64,000 bases of DNA from Symbiodinium natans (Eukaryota; Sar; Dinophyceae; Suessiales; Symbiodiniaceae), in NCBI GenBank assembly GCA_905221605.1, contig CAJNDS010000108.1, positions 1 to 64,000 on the forward strand, given 5' to 3'. Made by a program: the position numbers and the translations under genes. The stretch's first letter is position 1. Each line of letters opens with the position of its first letter. Shown piece after piece: positions 1-10,282 of this stretch. The notes under the pieces were generated by a model. The model had not been told where the DNA came from. It did not search any database and saw only the letters and a list, made by a program, of their open reading frames with translations.

Positions 1-1075
1 TTTGGGTTCATTTTTTGCTCCAAAGAGTAAAATCGCAAGCCCTGGTCCCTAAGATCTTGGGCCCAGTTTTTGCTCCAAAGAGTCAAATCGCAAGCCCTGC
101 TCCCTAAGATTTTGGGTTCAATTTTTGCTCCAAAGAGTCAAATCGCAGGCCCTGGTCCCTAAGATTTTGCATTCATTGTTGCTCCAAAGAGTGACATCGC
201 AAGCCCTGGTCCCTAAGATCTTGGGCCCAGTTTTTGCTCCGAAGAGTCAAATCGCAAGCCCTGGTCCCTAAGATTTTGGGTTCAATTTTTGCTCCAAAGA
301 GTCAAATCGCAAGCCCTGGTCAAAGAGTCAAATCGCAAGCCCTGGTCCCTAAGATTTTGGGTTCATTTTTTGCTCCAAAGAGTGACATCGCAAGCCCTTG
401 TCCCTAAGATTTTGGGCCCAGTTTTTGGTTCAAAGAGTCAAATCGCAAGCCCTGGTCCCCAAGATTTTGGGTTCAATTTTTGCTCCAAAGAGTCAAACCG
501 CAAGCCCTGGTCCCTAAGATTTGGGGCCCAGTTTTTGCTCCAAAGAGTCAAATCGCAAACCCTGCTCCCTAAGATTTGGGGCCCAGTTTTTGCTCCAAAG
601 AGTCAAATCGCAAGCCCTGGTCCCTAAGACTTTGGGTTCAATTTTGCTCCAAAGAGTGACATCGCAAGCCCTGGTCCCTAAGATTTGGGGCCCAGTTTTT
701 GCGCCACAGAGTAAAATCGCAAGCCCTGGTCCCTTAGATTTTTGGGTCGATTTTTGCTCCAAAGAGTCAAATCGCAAGCCCTGGTCCCTAAGTTTTCGGG
801 GTCGATTTGTGCTCCACAGAGTCAAATCGCAAGCCCTGGTCCCTAAGATTTCGGGGTCGATTTGTGCTCCACGGAGTCAAATTGCAGCCCTGGTCCCTAA
901 GATTTTGGGCCCAGTATTTGCTCCAAAAGGTGAAATCGCAAGCCCCGGTCTTTAAGATTTTGGGCTCATTTCTTGCTCCAAAGAGTAACATCGCAAGCCC
1001 TGGTCCATAAGATTTTGGAATCGATTTTTGCTCCAAAGAGTCAGATCGCAAGCCCTGGTCCTAAAATGTTGGGCT
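1..1075. repeat. ~60-bp tandem satellite, about 18 copies
   Basis: A unit of about 60 bp repeats head to tail from the window edge to about 1,075. Each unit carries GCTCCAAAGAGTCAAATCGC, then AAGCCCTGGTCCCTAAGAT, then a short variable T-rich or GTTCAATTTTT spacer. Copies differ by substitutions and one-base indels, and the array is cut by the window start. Several reading frames on both strands stay open through it only because the period is near a multiple of three; I do not regard them as genes. Confidence 0.95.
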
Positions 1076-1086
1076 CAATTTTTGCT

Positions 1087-3600
1087 TTTCCCTTCTCTTC
1101 TGCTGATAAAACACAAGAAAGGAACTCATATGATAAAGCAGTGGAAAGGTAAGCAGAGGGTGACTCCTTGCGCGTGAGCCTTTCCATAATACTCCATCAT
1201 ATTCATCCTCTCGGCCTATCTCTTCTGTTCCTTTCCTTACTCTTCTCCTTCTCATAGTTCTTCCTTTTTGTTTTTCTCATTTCGAAAAGAAAGAGGGAAG
1301 GGAGAAACAAGGGAGAGAGAATAGATAAAGAAGAGTGCCATCTTCTCTGCGCCTTGTTTTGTCTCTCCCTCTTCTCTATTCATCTGTCTTCTATTCTCTT
1401 CCTTGCTCTTCCCATTAAATATGCAATCCTTGGTATCTCTCCTCTCTCCTTCTCTCTTCCTCCAACAGATGTGCTTTTGGATCGTTTTCTGCATCTTCAA
1501 GCGAGGAAGAAGGACACAGACTGCGATTAAAAGGGACGCCCATGTTGGATTGGCAGCAAGCCCAGCTGATGCTCATGATTCTCTCTCTTTCCCTACACAT
1601 GGGCGATGGAACGGGTGTCCTTTTCAATCGTTTTCTGCATCTTCAAGAGAAACAGGGACACCCCACAAGAAGGAAAAGCAACATAAGAGATAGGGAGGGA
1701 AATTGACCCTTTCCTCTCTTCTTATCTGCTATTTTTCTTATTCGCTTCAAAAAGCAACATAAGGGAAAGGGGATTTCCTGAAGAGGAGAGAGGGAACCTA
1801 TCTGTGAAAAGCAAGAATGGTTTTTTCTAGTTCGAAAGGGAATAGGGAGAGACAAGGGAGAGATGATATGTACAGCTTTGCGCCTTATTTTGTGATTCCG
1901 TCTCCTTGCTTCCTGTCTCTTCTATTCCTTGCAGCACGCTTCGGGAAACATAGCATCCTTGTTATCTTTCCTCTCTCACTTCCCTTTCCCTTCTCTTCTT
2001 CCGCTTCCTTTTAACTGATAAAACACAAGAAAGGAACTCATATGATAAAGCAGTGAAAAGGTAAGCAGAGGGTGACTCCTTGCGCGTGAGCCTTTCCATA
2101 ATACTCCATCATATTCATCCTCTCGGCCTATCTCTTCTGTTCCTTTCCTTACTCTTCTCCTTCTCATAGTTCTTCCTTTTTGTTTTTCTCATTTCGAAAA
2201 GAAAGAGGGAAGGGAGAAACAAGGGAGAGAGAATAGATAAAGAAGAGCGCCATCTTCTCTATTCATCTGTCTTCTATTCTCTTCCTTGCTCTTCCCATTA
2301 AATATGCAATCCTTGGTATCTCTCCTCTCTCCTTCTCTCTTCCTCCAACAGATGTGCTTTTGGATCGTTTTCTGCATCTTCAAGCGAGAAAAAAGGACAC
2401 AGAATGCGATTAAAAGGGACGCCCATGTTGGATTGGCAGCAAGCCCAGCTGATGCTCATGATTCTCTCTCTTTTTCCCTACATATGGGCGATGGAACGGG
2501 TGTCCTTTTCAATCGTTTTCTGCATCTTCAAGAGAAAAAGGGACACCCCACAAGAAGGAAAAGTAACATAAGAGATAGGGAGGGAAATTGAAGAACTCCT
2601 CATTGTACTTGGTCATTCCCTTTCCTCTCTTCTTATCTGCCCATTTTCTGTGCGCCTTGTTTTGTCTCCCCCTCTTCTCCCATCATCTCTCTTCTGGTCT
2701 TTTCTTTGCTCTTCCCATTAAAAATGCAACCCTTTTTATGTCTCCTCTCTCCTTCTCTCTCCCTCCTCTTCTCCTGTTCCCTTCTAAACGACAAAAACGC
2801 AAGAAAGGAAGAATAAGAGGGGAATGGAGGCCCTGTTCCTTTTCCTCTTTCAATGGATGGGGGAAGTGGGCGGAGTTGGCCCCTTGCCCGTACACCCTCC
2901 CCATGCTTCAGCAAACCCCTCCTCTCGCCCTATCGCCTCTGTTTTTTTCCTTGTGCCCAAACGGAAAACGAAAACGGGTTCCTTTATATGTTCATTGTCC
3001 TTCCTTTTGTTTTTTTATTTCACAGGGAAAAGAACCAGAGAAGAGGAAGATAAGAACGAGAGGTGAGATGAAAACGGCACCATCTTCTCTTTGCCTTATT
3101 TTTGCACCTCCCTCTCCTGTCTTAATTTCTCTTCCCCTCTTTTTTTCCATTGCTCTTCCCATAATATTGCATTCCTTTTGATAACTCACAGGAAATTAAA
3201 ATGGCCTCCTTGTTGTCTCTCCTCTCTCACTTCCCTTTCCCTTCTCTCCTTCTGTTTCCTTTTAATTTTAACTGATAAAACACAAGAAAGGAGCTTGTAA
3301 AATCAAGCAGTGGAAGGGTAAGCAGAAGGTGACTCCTTGTGCGTGGACCTTTGCCGTACTTCACCATACCCCTCTTTTCGGCCTATCTCTTCGGCTCTTT
3401 TCCTAACCCTTCTTCTTTTCATCTTTCTTTTTGTTTTTCTCATTTCGAAAAGACAGAGGGAACGGAGAGATAAGGGAGAGAGGATAGATAAAGAAGAGTA
3501 CCATCTTCTTTGCGCCTTGCTTATCTTTCCCTCCTTCTCTCCCTTCTCTTCTCCTCACGAGAGCCTTCGACTTTAGGATTGAGGAGAAAAAGAGAAGAGA
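1087..3600. repeat. Pyrimidine-rich block present in three tandem copies
   Basis: A segment beginning around CTGATAAAACACAAGAAAGG and continuing into GGTAAGCAGAGGGTGACTCC recurs at about 1,105, 2,015 and 3,270. The first two copies (about 1,087-1,700 and 1,985-2,590) are nearly identical, apart from a short deletion near 2,250 in the second; the third is more diverged. The strand is strongly C/T-rich with TTCTC and CCTTTC runs. Short open frames recur in each copy and are a product of the duplication. No gene is recognised. Confidence 0.85.
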
Positions 3601-3740
3601 AAAGAGGAACTACCTGGTTCTTGTTCCTGAGGCCTCCATAGTACGACTGACGTGACAGCAGCGTACCCTCGTGGAAACGTGTATGGCTATAAGAAAACCC
3701 GAGTCCCAGCTTCCAAATAGACCCTATTTAAGCCACCCAC

Positions 3741-3897
3741 GGGGGGGGGGTAGGGGGAGGGGGGGGGGGCCCGCCGGGGCTGATCTATATATATATAGGT
3801 GTATATATATATAATGTATTCAGCCCCGGCGGCCCCGATCTATTAATGAACCCCCCCCCCCCCCCCCAGGGTACCCCCCCCCCCCTGTGGTGTGGTT
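3741..3897. repeat. Homopolymer runs enclosing a GC-rich hairpin
   Basis: Long G runs (3,741-3,769) and C runs (3,850-3,890) flank an inverted repeat. The left arm CCGCCGGGGCTGA (3,771-3,783) pairs perfectly with TCAGCCCCGGCGG (3,820-3,832) across a TA-rich loop. It may be the core of a small foldback element; no gene is visible. Confidence 0.8.
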
Positions 3898-4229
3898 GGG
3901 TTTGGTTTTAGGGTTTTAGGGTTTTAGGGTTTAGGGTTTAGGGTTTAGGGTTTAGGGTTTAGGGTTTAGGGTTTAGGGTTTACGGTTTAGGGTTTTAGGG
4001 TTTTAGGGTTTAGGGTTTTTTCCCCGCGGATGGGGTACTAAGATGATCCCCCCCCCCCCTGTGGTGTGGTTGGGGGTTGGTTTTAGGGTTAGGGTTTAGG
4101 GTTCAGGGTTTTAGGGTTTAGGGTTTAAGGTTTAAGACTTAAGGTTTAGGGTTTAGGGTTAGGGTTTAGGTTTTAGGGTTTAGGGTTTAGGGTTTAGGGG
4201 GGGGTTTAGGGTTTAGGGTTTAGGGTTTA
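3898..4229 (+). repeat. Interstitial telomere-like (TTTAGGG)n arrays
   Basis: Two arrays of TTTAGGG and the variants TTTTAGGG and TTAGGG occupy about 3,900-4,017 and 4,080-4,229. A C-rich spacer separates them. The entry sequence CTGTGGTGTGGTTGGG occurs before both arrays (about 3,888 and 4,058), so the block is itself duplicated with a period of about 170 bp. TTTAGGG is the plant-type telomere repeat also used by dinoflagellates; here it is internal, since sequence continues on both sides. Confidence 0.9.
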
Positions 4230-5000
4230 GGGACCGTAGAGTAGACTTGGGGGGGGGGGGATACCATGGGGGGGGGGGGCCCAGGACGCTCGACGCTGAA
4301 CCATATATATGGTCGCTCCCCCCCGCCCCAAATGGACTAACCTCGATATGTGAAAGCTCCTGTAGCATAGTAAAGCACACAGAGTATGACAGGAATGCAA
4401 AAAAAAAACGCTAAAAGTGTAAACGTGCAGAAAGCCAAAAACGTGCAAAAAGACAAAAACAAGTGCAAAAACCCAGAAAGTTGCAAACGTGAAAAAAACC
4501 AGAAAAGGCAAAAAGAAACAGAAGAAGCGCAACAAGGAGGTTAGGCAAACCGCGCAGAACATTACAAGAGACAACAACAACATCTAGTTTTTCCTGTTTT
4601 TTTTCATTTCGCGGTTGGTCCCTTGGGGGGGGGTGGGGCGGGGGTGAGCATATGTATATATCTATATACACACATATTTGTGCAATACACTATATATACA
4701 TATACATACACTATATAAACCACCCAACACCCAAGAACTGCAGCATGATCAAAGATTAGCCGCTGTAGAGCACAAAGCTTCCAAAGGGGCTCAATGGCAG
4801 ACATGTCGAGCAAGCAGCAGGACAGGAATGTTGGGGGGGGGGGGAGGGAAGTGTCGTGTGGCAACCCCAAGATGAAAGGACGTGCTATTTTCTGCTCATG
4901 AAAATGAAATGCAAACATAAGAAAGGCCGATCCATCTGACAAGCACAGCACCAAGAAGTTCTTCCCGATACATGCACAGAATGCGATGGCACGAACGGGC
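4230..5000. other. Low-complexity spacer, no gene seen
   Basis: It contains G runs at 4,242-4,280 around a CCATATATATGG palindrome, an A-rich stretch with imperfect repeats of GTGCAAAAA and CGTGCAGAAAGCC (4,395-4,540), a G run at 4,625-4,645 and a TA-rich stretch at 4,650-4,720. I see no coding exon here. Confidence 0.6.
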
Positions 5001-6151
5001 AGTTCATGTGATAATTACTCACGCACCGCCCACAGCAGTTTCTTGCATCCACGAGATTGCATCGGACGTTGATGTGACCCGTACCTTACTTTACTATTGG
5101 GTTGCTTGCCGCGATCCTATGTAATGTAGCACTTCCCCTTCCTTGAGCGGCAGTCATGCCTGTGGCACCGCTCCGCTGTTGCAATTGCTGCTGCTGAATG
5201 GTCACGACAGGGTCCACACAAGGGCACCAGACCTATGTTTGATGACGAATGCCAGGTGTGTTGGCTGCTTTGCTCACGACGTTTGCTCTTGTGATGCCGC
5301 GGGCCCAGTTCTACTGTAGTGAAGGTAGTGCTGCAGAAAAGACAAAGCACGTGCAATGCTCAGCCTGCCAAGGACATGGCGATTCCAAGCCACATCCTAC
5401 CTGAACCCGATCGACTGGCTCAATAGCAGCGGGAAGGCGGTTGGGGTGAAGACAGCTTCTATGCAATCTTTCTGGAACAAGCCGGCTGCTACAGCTGCCG
5501 TTAGGACCGCCACCCCATGACCTTTCCTATGGTGGCATTCGGTTTTTGCCTTATAATGTTCAAGATCGGAGCAAGATGACGAGCCGAGAATGTAGGCGTG
5601 ATGTGTGTTACGCTTGACTTCGCAGTGAACTCTTGTGCTATGAGGCACCGGTTTTTTGGGAGCGATGTTGGGTCTGAGGCCTATCAGGACTCGGCAGGAT
5701 TGCAGAAACAGGTTTCAGTTGACCGCACCCTGTGTCCTTGCATTCGCTGTTCCTCGTGCACGCCAAAGCAAGGTCTTGGTGGTGGCATCTTGCTAAGTCC
5801 AGTCTTGATTGAGGCAGGGCATGAAGGGCAGCATTTCGCAAACAAAAGAGGGCTCAATCTGCAAGATGGTTTAAGCACTGCAAAGCAATTTGCTTGGTGA
5901 GGTGGGAATGCACAGCGAGGCTGTCCAGGTGCCGAGGGGAAGTGCTTGGTTGATTGAGTTATGCTCTGATGCTTCCTGCGCCAAAGTGGATTGATGGAAG
6001 TTCATGTGTTGCTTGTGAAGGCAACCGTCGCAAGTTTCGTCTTTCTGCCACTTGGAGTGCCAAGGGAACTACCCCGCGCTAGCTGAGAGCAGGTGTTGCA
6101 AAGCCGGATGCAGAAGCAACCCCTAGGTCAAGCTCCCTTGCAACTATCCAG

Positions 6152-6619
6152 TACTTCATGATGGGCCAGTCGCTGGGACTGTTCCTCTCTACTCTGCCTG
6201 TGTTGCATCATGCTTTGTTTGGATGGTCTGCTGGGCATGCAAGGATTGTGTGGCACTATGCGTTGTGGTACGGCATTGTGGCCATTGGTGCCACATACCT
6301 GGGTCAAACAGCCTGCGAGGAGCTCTGGATGGGTTCTGATGGTTTCAGGGCCGGGATGTTTCCAGTGTCGGGAGCTACTTTCGCACCGTTGTTGTGTGGG
6401 AATTTCTGGCATTGGGTATCCCGTGTTCTACTTGTTGCTCGGTTTGCACTGGGGAGAACCCTGGCAGGTGTTCATCCGCAAACGCAGGCGCTACTCGTTC
6501 ATTACGCGCCTTGGAAGCACTGGGACAGCCCTTGTGCGAAGCTTGTGATTTACACCGGCATGGCAGACCGAGTGCTCACGGAACGTCCTCCAGACAATTA
6601 CAGCATGGTGTGCTCGTGA
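6152..6619 (+). CDS. Possible exon(s) of a membrane protein, unrecognised
   Basis: This + frame is open for about 155 codons and contains hydrophobic stretches (QYFMMGQSLGLFLSTLPVL and WYGIVAIGATYLG). In another frame 6,410-6,500 reads YPVFYLLLGLHWGEPWQVFI followed by RKRRR, a membrane segment with a basic flank. The two frames overlap, so at most one is right in the overlap, or an intron separates them. No family motif is recognised. It could equally be non-coding. Confidence 0.2.
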   Translation, partial: YFMMGQSLGLFLSTLPVLHHALFGWSAGHARIVWHYALWYGIVAIGATYLGQTACEELWMGSDGFRAGMFPVSGATFAPLLCGNFWHWVSRVLLVARFALGRTLAGVHPQTQALLVHYAPWKHWDSPCAKLVIYTGMADRVLTERPPDNYSMVCS

Positions 6620-7080
6620 CACCGCACACAGCAGCGCCTCTTGTGCGCCTCTTGTGCGCATCCAGGCTCTCCGTGAGCACCGTTCTGGGATTGTCGCTCT
6701 TTTGCCTGTGCGTGGTTGGGACAAAAACGGCAGCTCGACAGCATAAGTGCGGTTAAACCGTGGCAAAGGTGCTCCGATGGGGTAATGGAATGCTACTGGG
6801 CCACCCAACAAAACTGTGGAGTGCCCGCCATTCACTTCGGGACCTTGGGACCTTTGGAGTTCTCTTTTGAGGCTTCAGGGCGTTCTGGGGTATGTGGTGT
6901 GGCGTCGGGAGTTCAGGGCTTTTTGGGCAACACGTTCTGGCGGCTGACGCTGACAAGGACACTGACATGAATGCAAGCTCGCCAGTCCAGAAGTCCAAAA
7001 AAGGTGCAAGGGACTTCTGCCTGTAAGCCTTTGGGCTTTATTTGGGCTCTTAAACGCAAAAGCCGGCCGATCAATATATG

Positions 7081-7123
7081 ATATATATATATATATAGAT
7101 AGTATATATATATATATATATAT
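7081..7123. repeat. (TA)n microsatellite
   Basis: Two TA runs separated by GATAG directly precede the small palindromic element at 7,128. Confidence 0.9.
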
Positions 7124-7127
7124 GGGT

Positions 7128-7214
7128 AGTTCTCTAAATTAGGGTGGCTCATCGGGTCCCCTAAATAGTACGGCGCCCTCAGGAAACCCACAAGGGACCC
7201 TGATTTCGAGAACT
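7128..7214. mobile_element. Small palindromic MITE-like element
   Basis: AGTTCTCTAAATTAGGGT (7,128-7,145) is an inverted match, 16 of 18 bases, to ACCCTGATTTCGAGAACT (7,197-7,214). The 87-bp unit has an internal GGGTCCCCTAAATAGTA that resembles the interiors of the elements at 57,889 and 63,304. It has no coding capacity. A non-autonomous miniature element or an introner-like unit is the likely nature (inference). Confidence 0.55.
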
Positions 7215-7264
7215 CCTCATATACATGCATGTTTGTGTTTCGTTTTTCGCTTGGCGCTCTTATC

Positions 7265-7480
7265 ATTGTCAACTATCATCCTCACCATCGTCAGCACCAT
7301 CACAAGCAGCATCATCATCGTCATCATCATTGTCGTCATTGTCAGTTTTGCCATTATTGTCACGATTGTCGTTAAGAGTCCCATTGTGAATATCAGTCTT
7401 GTCATTTCCACTGTTAGCAGTGGCATCATAGCCATCATTGTTGTCACTGTTGTTTTTCTAACTGTTGCTGTTGGTGTTGG
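7265..7480. repeat. Imperfect CAT/CGT/TTG trinucleotide repeat
   Basis: Long runs of ATCATCGTC- and GTCATTGTC-like triplets keep frames open on both strands (Ile/Val-rich on +, Thr/Met-rich on -). The period-3 composition, not selection, explains these frames. Confidence 0.85.
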
Positions 7481-8939
7481 TGTTGGCGTTGGTTTAGTCC
7501 TAGTCGTTGTTGTTGGTGGGTGGGAGAAATAGGCATGGTGCATAGCCTGGACGCCCCGTCCAAGCGAAGCACGATGCGGAATCCAAGAATGGTTGTGAGC
7601 ATCATGAACGTTTTTACAGTTTTATGAACTAGAGCTCAAGCCTACATGTCCATTGGAATGCATGCGAGTCCGTCCCACGCGACACATTGTGAAGGTCCTG
7701 CATGACTATGACATGGGCAAGCCCATTTGGTTTTCCTTCACTCGCCTCTGCAGCTGGGCAGCAGATGGAAATGCCACGAGTCCACTTCCCTGTGCTGGCC
7801 AGGGAAGATGCAAAACATCGGGACGCCCCTTTCAAACGTAGGTGGGCGAGCATCGTATGGCGAAGCCCAAAAGTATGAATCGTGTATTTGCCTGGGCTGT
7901 CGGCTTGCTCGTAGCCTGCGTGGCCCAAGCATCTCGTTGGATGTTGCTCTCTACAGCAGATGCTGACTAGCGCCAGAGACGCTTGCAGTGTCGAGGATGC
8001 CAAGCAGTGCACAGCTGCGACAAAAAGCGGGACTGCCAGAGAGCTTGGCAAAGTGGCTTTGCCGAGAGTGCGCTCTCGCCCGAGGTGCGAGTGGTCGTGG
8101 CTCCATTATTCGGCCGAGCGTGGCTGTAGGCCTCTTGGCGTCTCAGATCGAGCCATCTTAGCAATTTCTGAAGAAGAGAGAGCAGAGCACAGAAGTGCAC
8201 AGAAGGGCACAGAAGAGAGCGCCCTTTGTTCTGTCATTTAATGTGTGAGGTAGATGATGGCTTGCAATGCCTTGCGATGCAAGCCAACTTCATGGAGAAA
8301 AGGGTGTGGGTTCGCTTCAGAGTGAGCTTCCTGTTTCCCGTGTTCTCTCGTGACCCTTTGGGCGAGAGCTTCCTGCAATTTGTTGAAAGACCCGTCTCCG
8401 TGGCTCAACGCGGGGTGTGCTCTGCCCCACAGAGCTCTTCAGCCTTTGCGTACCAAGAACAGACACCAGAAGTCAGTGCCTCATTCATTTCAAAGCCCAA
8501 GAAAGCATCCGAGCCCGGCCCCTATGTTCTCCATGTAGCCTTTATGCATGACGCACACACACACACACAGACATACAAAGCTTCATGCAACAGGACTGTT
8601 CGCCATTAAACAGGCCTGATACAAGCGTTTCTGTGTGCGACCCCTTCCGGGCCTTTCGCGATCTGATTGTGTGGCGTTAGTCCAACAACATCTGTAGTCT
8701 GACTACCATGAGATGCAACGTCGGAGATGGTGCAGCTGCCACTTGTCTAAGGCCTTTCAGGGCCTATCACATGCTTGCAGTCATGCTATACTTTCCAGTC
8801 AGAAGCTCTACTGGATTAATTAGGTGTCACAGCAAGAAGAGATCATTCAGCAGGTGAGGTAGTCATAGCACGGTGTCGGGATACTTCTTGCCGGAGTCCC
8901 TGAAAAGCCGATGCTCGAGTCCCGTTGCCCTGCAATAAT

Positions 8940-9185
8940 TTCTTGGCAGTATTCATAATTCCCATACTAGGGTTTGTGGGTTTGGGGCTTATAGGGTTAC
9001 GGTTTAGGGTTCTAGGGTTGAGGGTTTGGGTTCCTTTCAGGCTGGAGGCTCAGTGTTTCAGGTTTAGGGATTGTCGGGTTTGGCGTTTTCTTGCTTCTCA
9101 TTTTACGGTTCTGAGATTAGGGTTTCGGGTGTATTGTTGACTTGAAATGTAGCAGTTTGGGGCTTTGGGCTTAGGGTTTTTTTGT
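8940..9185 (+). repeat. Degenerate TTTAGGG-like tract
   Basis: Diverged copies of GGTTTAGGGTT and GGTTTGGGG motifs occur irregularly. This looks like a decayed telomere-type array. No gene seen. Confidence 0.6.
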
Positions 9186-10175
9186 GGGAGGGGGTTCGGG
9201 GAGGGGGCGAGAGCGAACAGCTCAAAACCATACATAGGTTGTCCCAAACGGGCCCAGCATTCAGAGAGTCCCCTACATGCATGTTGGGCGTGGCCGGAAG
9301 GAGTGCCGCAAGCCTTTTCTCCGGATCGTTTGCTTTTCATCTCGGGTTATGGCCTCCCAGTTGTGAATTGAAAGCTGCTTCCGTTGTGGCCTGTGTTTCG
9401 TCATCGCTTTATGACTGACGTTTCGTCATCACTTGTGAAGGACCTGACGCTTCTTACAGTGATTGAAGAAGTAGGAGGGAAATGATAGATACGGGCATGG
9501 AAAGACTGCAGGACTGCACAGATGACATCAGCCAGCTTAGTCTGAATCTCTGGGTTGCAGCAGTGAGAGGGTTGCAGCAGTGAGAGCCGCCTGAAACGGT
9601 CTGAGCTTAGAGTTGCAAAGCCCCGTAGCTTTGGGCCCTGGACCGCCTTGCAATGCCTTGCACCTCAAAGCTCAATTTGGAAACTTACAGTGCTGGCCTA
9701 AATCTGCAATGCGCGGGGCAAGATGGCTTCTTTTCATGCATGTGTGAGGTTTTCCCTTCGATGTGTGCGAGGGGTTGTGGTCTCTCTGGCGTGGTGGAGT
9801 GGGCAAGAGACAGGCAGTTTCTGCCCCTTGCCTGCGACAGCCCTATGGTGTGTACACTTGCAAGAGTGATCAAGAACACTGTCACGTGCTCTTTGGTGAC
9901 AGCGTGAGAGCAAATTGAGTGCAGCCAGGTTCGGGCCGTTAGAGCCTCGGCAAGGTTGTTATTATGTTTTCTGCCTCGTGATTCCTTTGGCTGTTTTCAG
10001 CCTGTGTTTTACAGTGTTTTTTGGCTGTGCAGATGCCCTCCCACAACGTCGCTTGACAGTGGAGTTCAGGCCGCCGGGCTCCCAACCCGCCTGCAGCCCT
10101 TCTCCGCTACCATCTTGGGGGCCACAGGCCTGGCAGAGCAAGCGCAGCGTGCTTGGGCTCCATGGCAGAGCCACC
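9186..10175. other. Spacer upstream of the kinase gene, nothing assignable
   Basis: Short open frames occur on both strands, but none has a domain motif or convincing splice context. The 5' end of the kinase gene may start here. Confidence 0.4.
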
Positions 10176-10226
10176 ATGAGGCTGGAAGATGACTACGAGC
10201 TTCAGGAGCCGATCTCTTTGCGAGCA
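10176..10226 (+). CDS. Possible 5' exon of the CDPK gene
   Basis: An ATG in good context (CCACCATGA) opens MRLEDDYELQEPISL just upstream of the first certain kinase exon. DDYEL-type sequence is common directly before the glycine loop in protein kinases. The junction to the next exon is not resolved: the frame of the G-loop exon has a TGA at 10,280-10,282, so splicing would be required. It could be coincidental. Confidence 0.3.
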
Positions 10227-10282
10227 TGCCCCGGTTGTGTCTTGTTTGTGTCGTGGTGTGTGTCGAGAAGCATCTGAACTGA

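Larger units (their letters stand above)
5000..8930. other. Unassigned region with a few exon-like segments
   Basis: No gene can be named. The best coding-like segments on the + strand are 6,152-6,619 and 7,650-7,770. The latter reads RPTRHIVKVLHDYDMGKP IWFSF in one frame before an AG boundary. The minus strand shows open frames (for example 7,629-8,051) without family features. A dinoflagellate gene made of very short exons could be hidden here. Simple repeats occupy 7,081-7,123 and 7,265-7,480. Confidence 0.4.

Noticed and set aside
289..1051. Overlapping open frames on both strands in the satellite
   Set aside because: The 60-bp period is a multiple of three, so frames stay open without selection; products are simple repeats.
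7217..7543. Thr/Met-rich minus and Ile/Val-rich plus frames
   Set aside because: Triplet repeat composition keeps all frames open; no domain.
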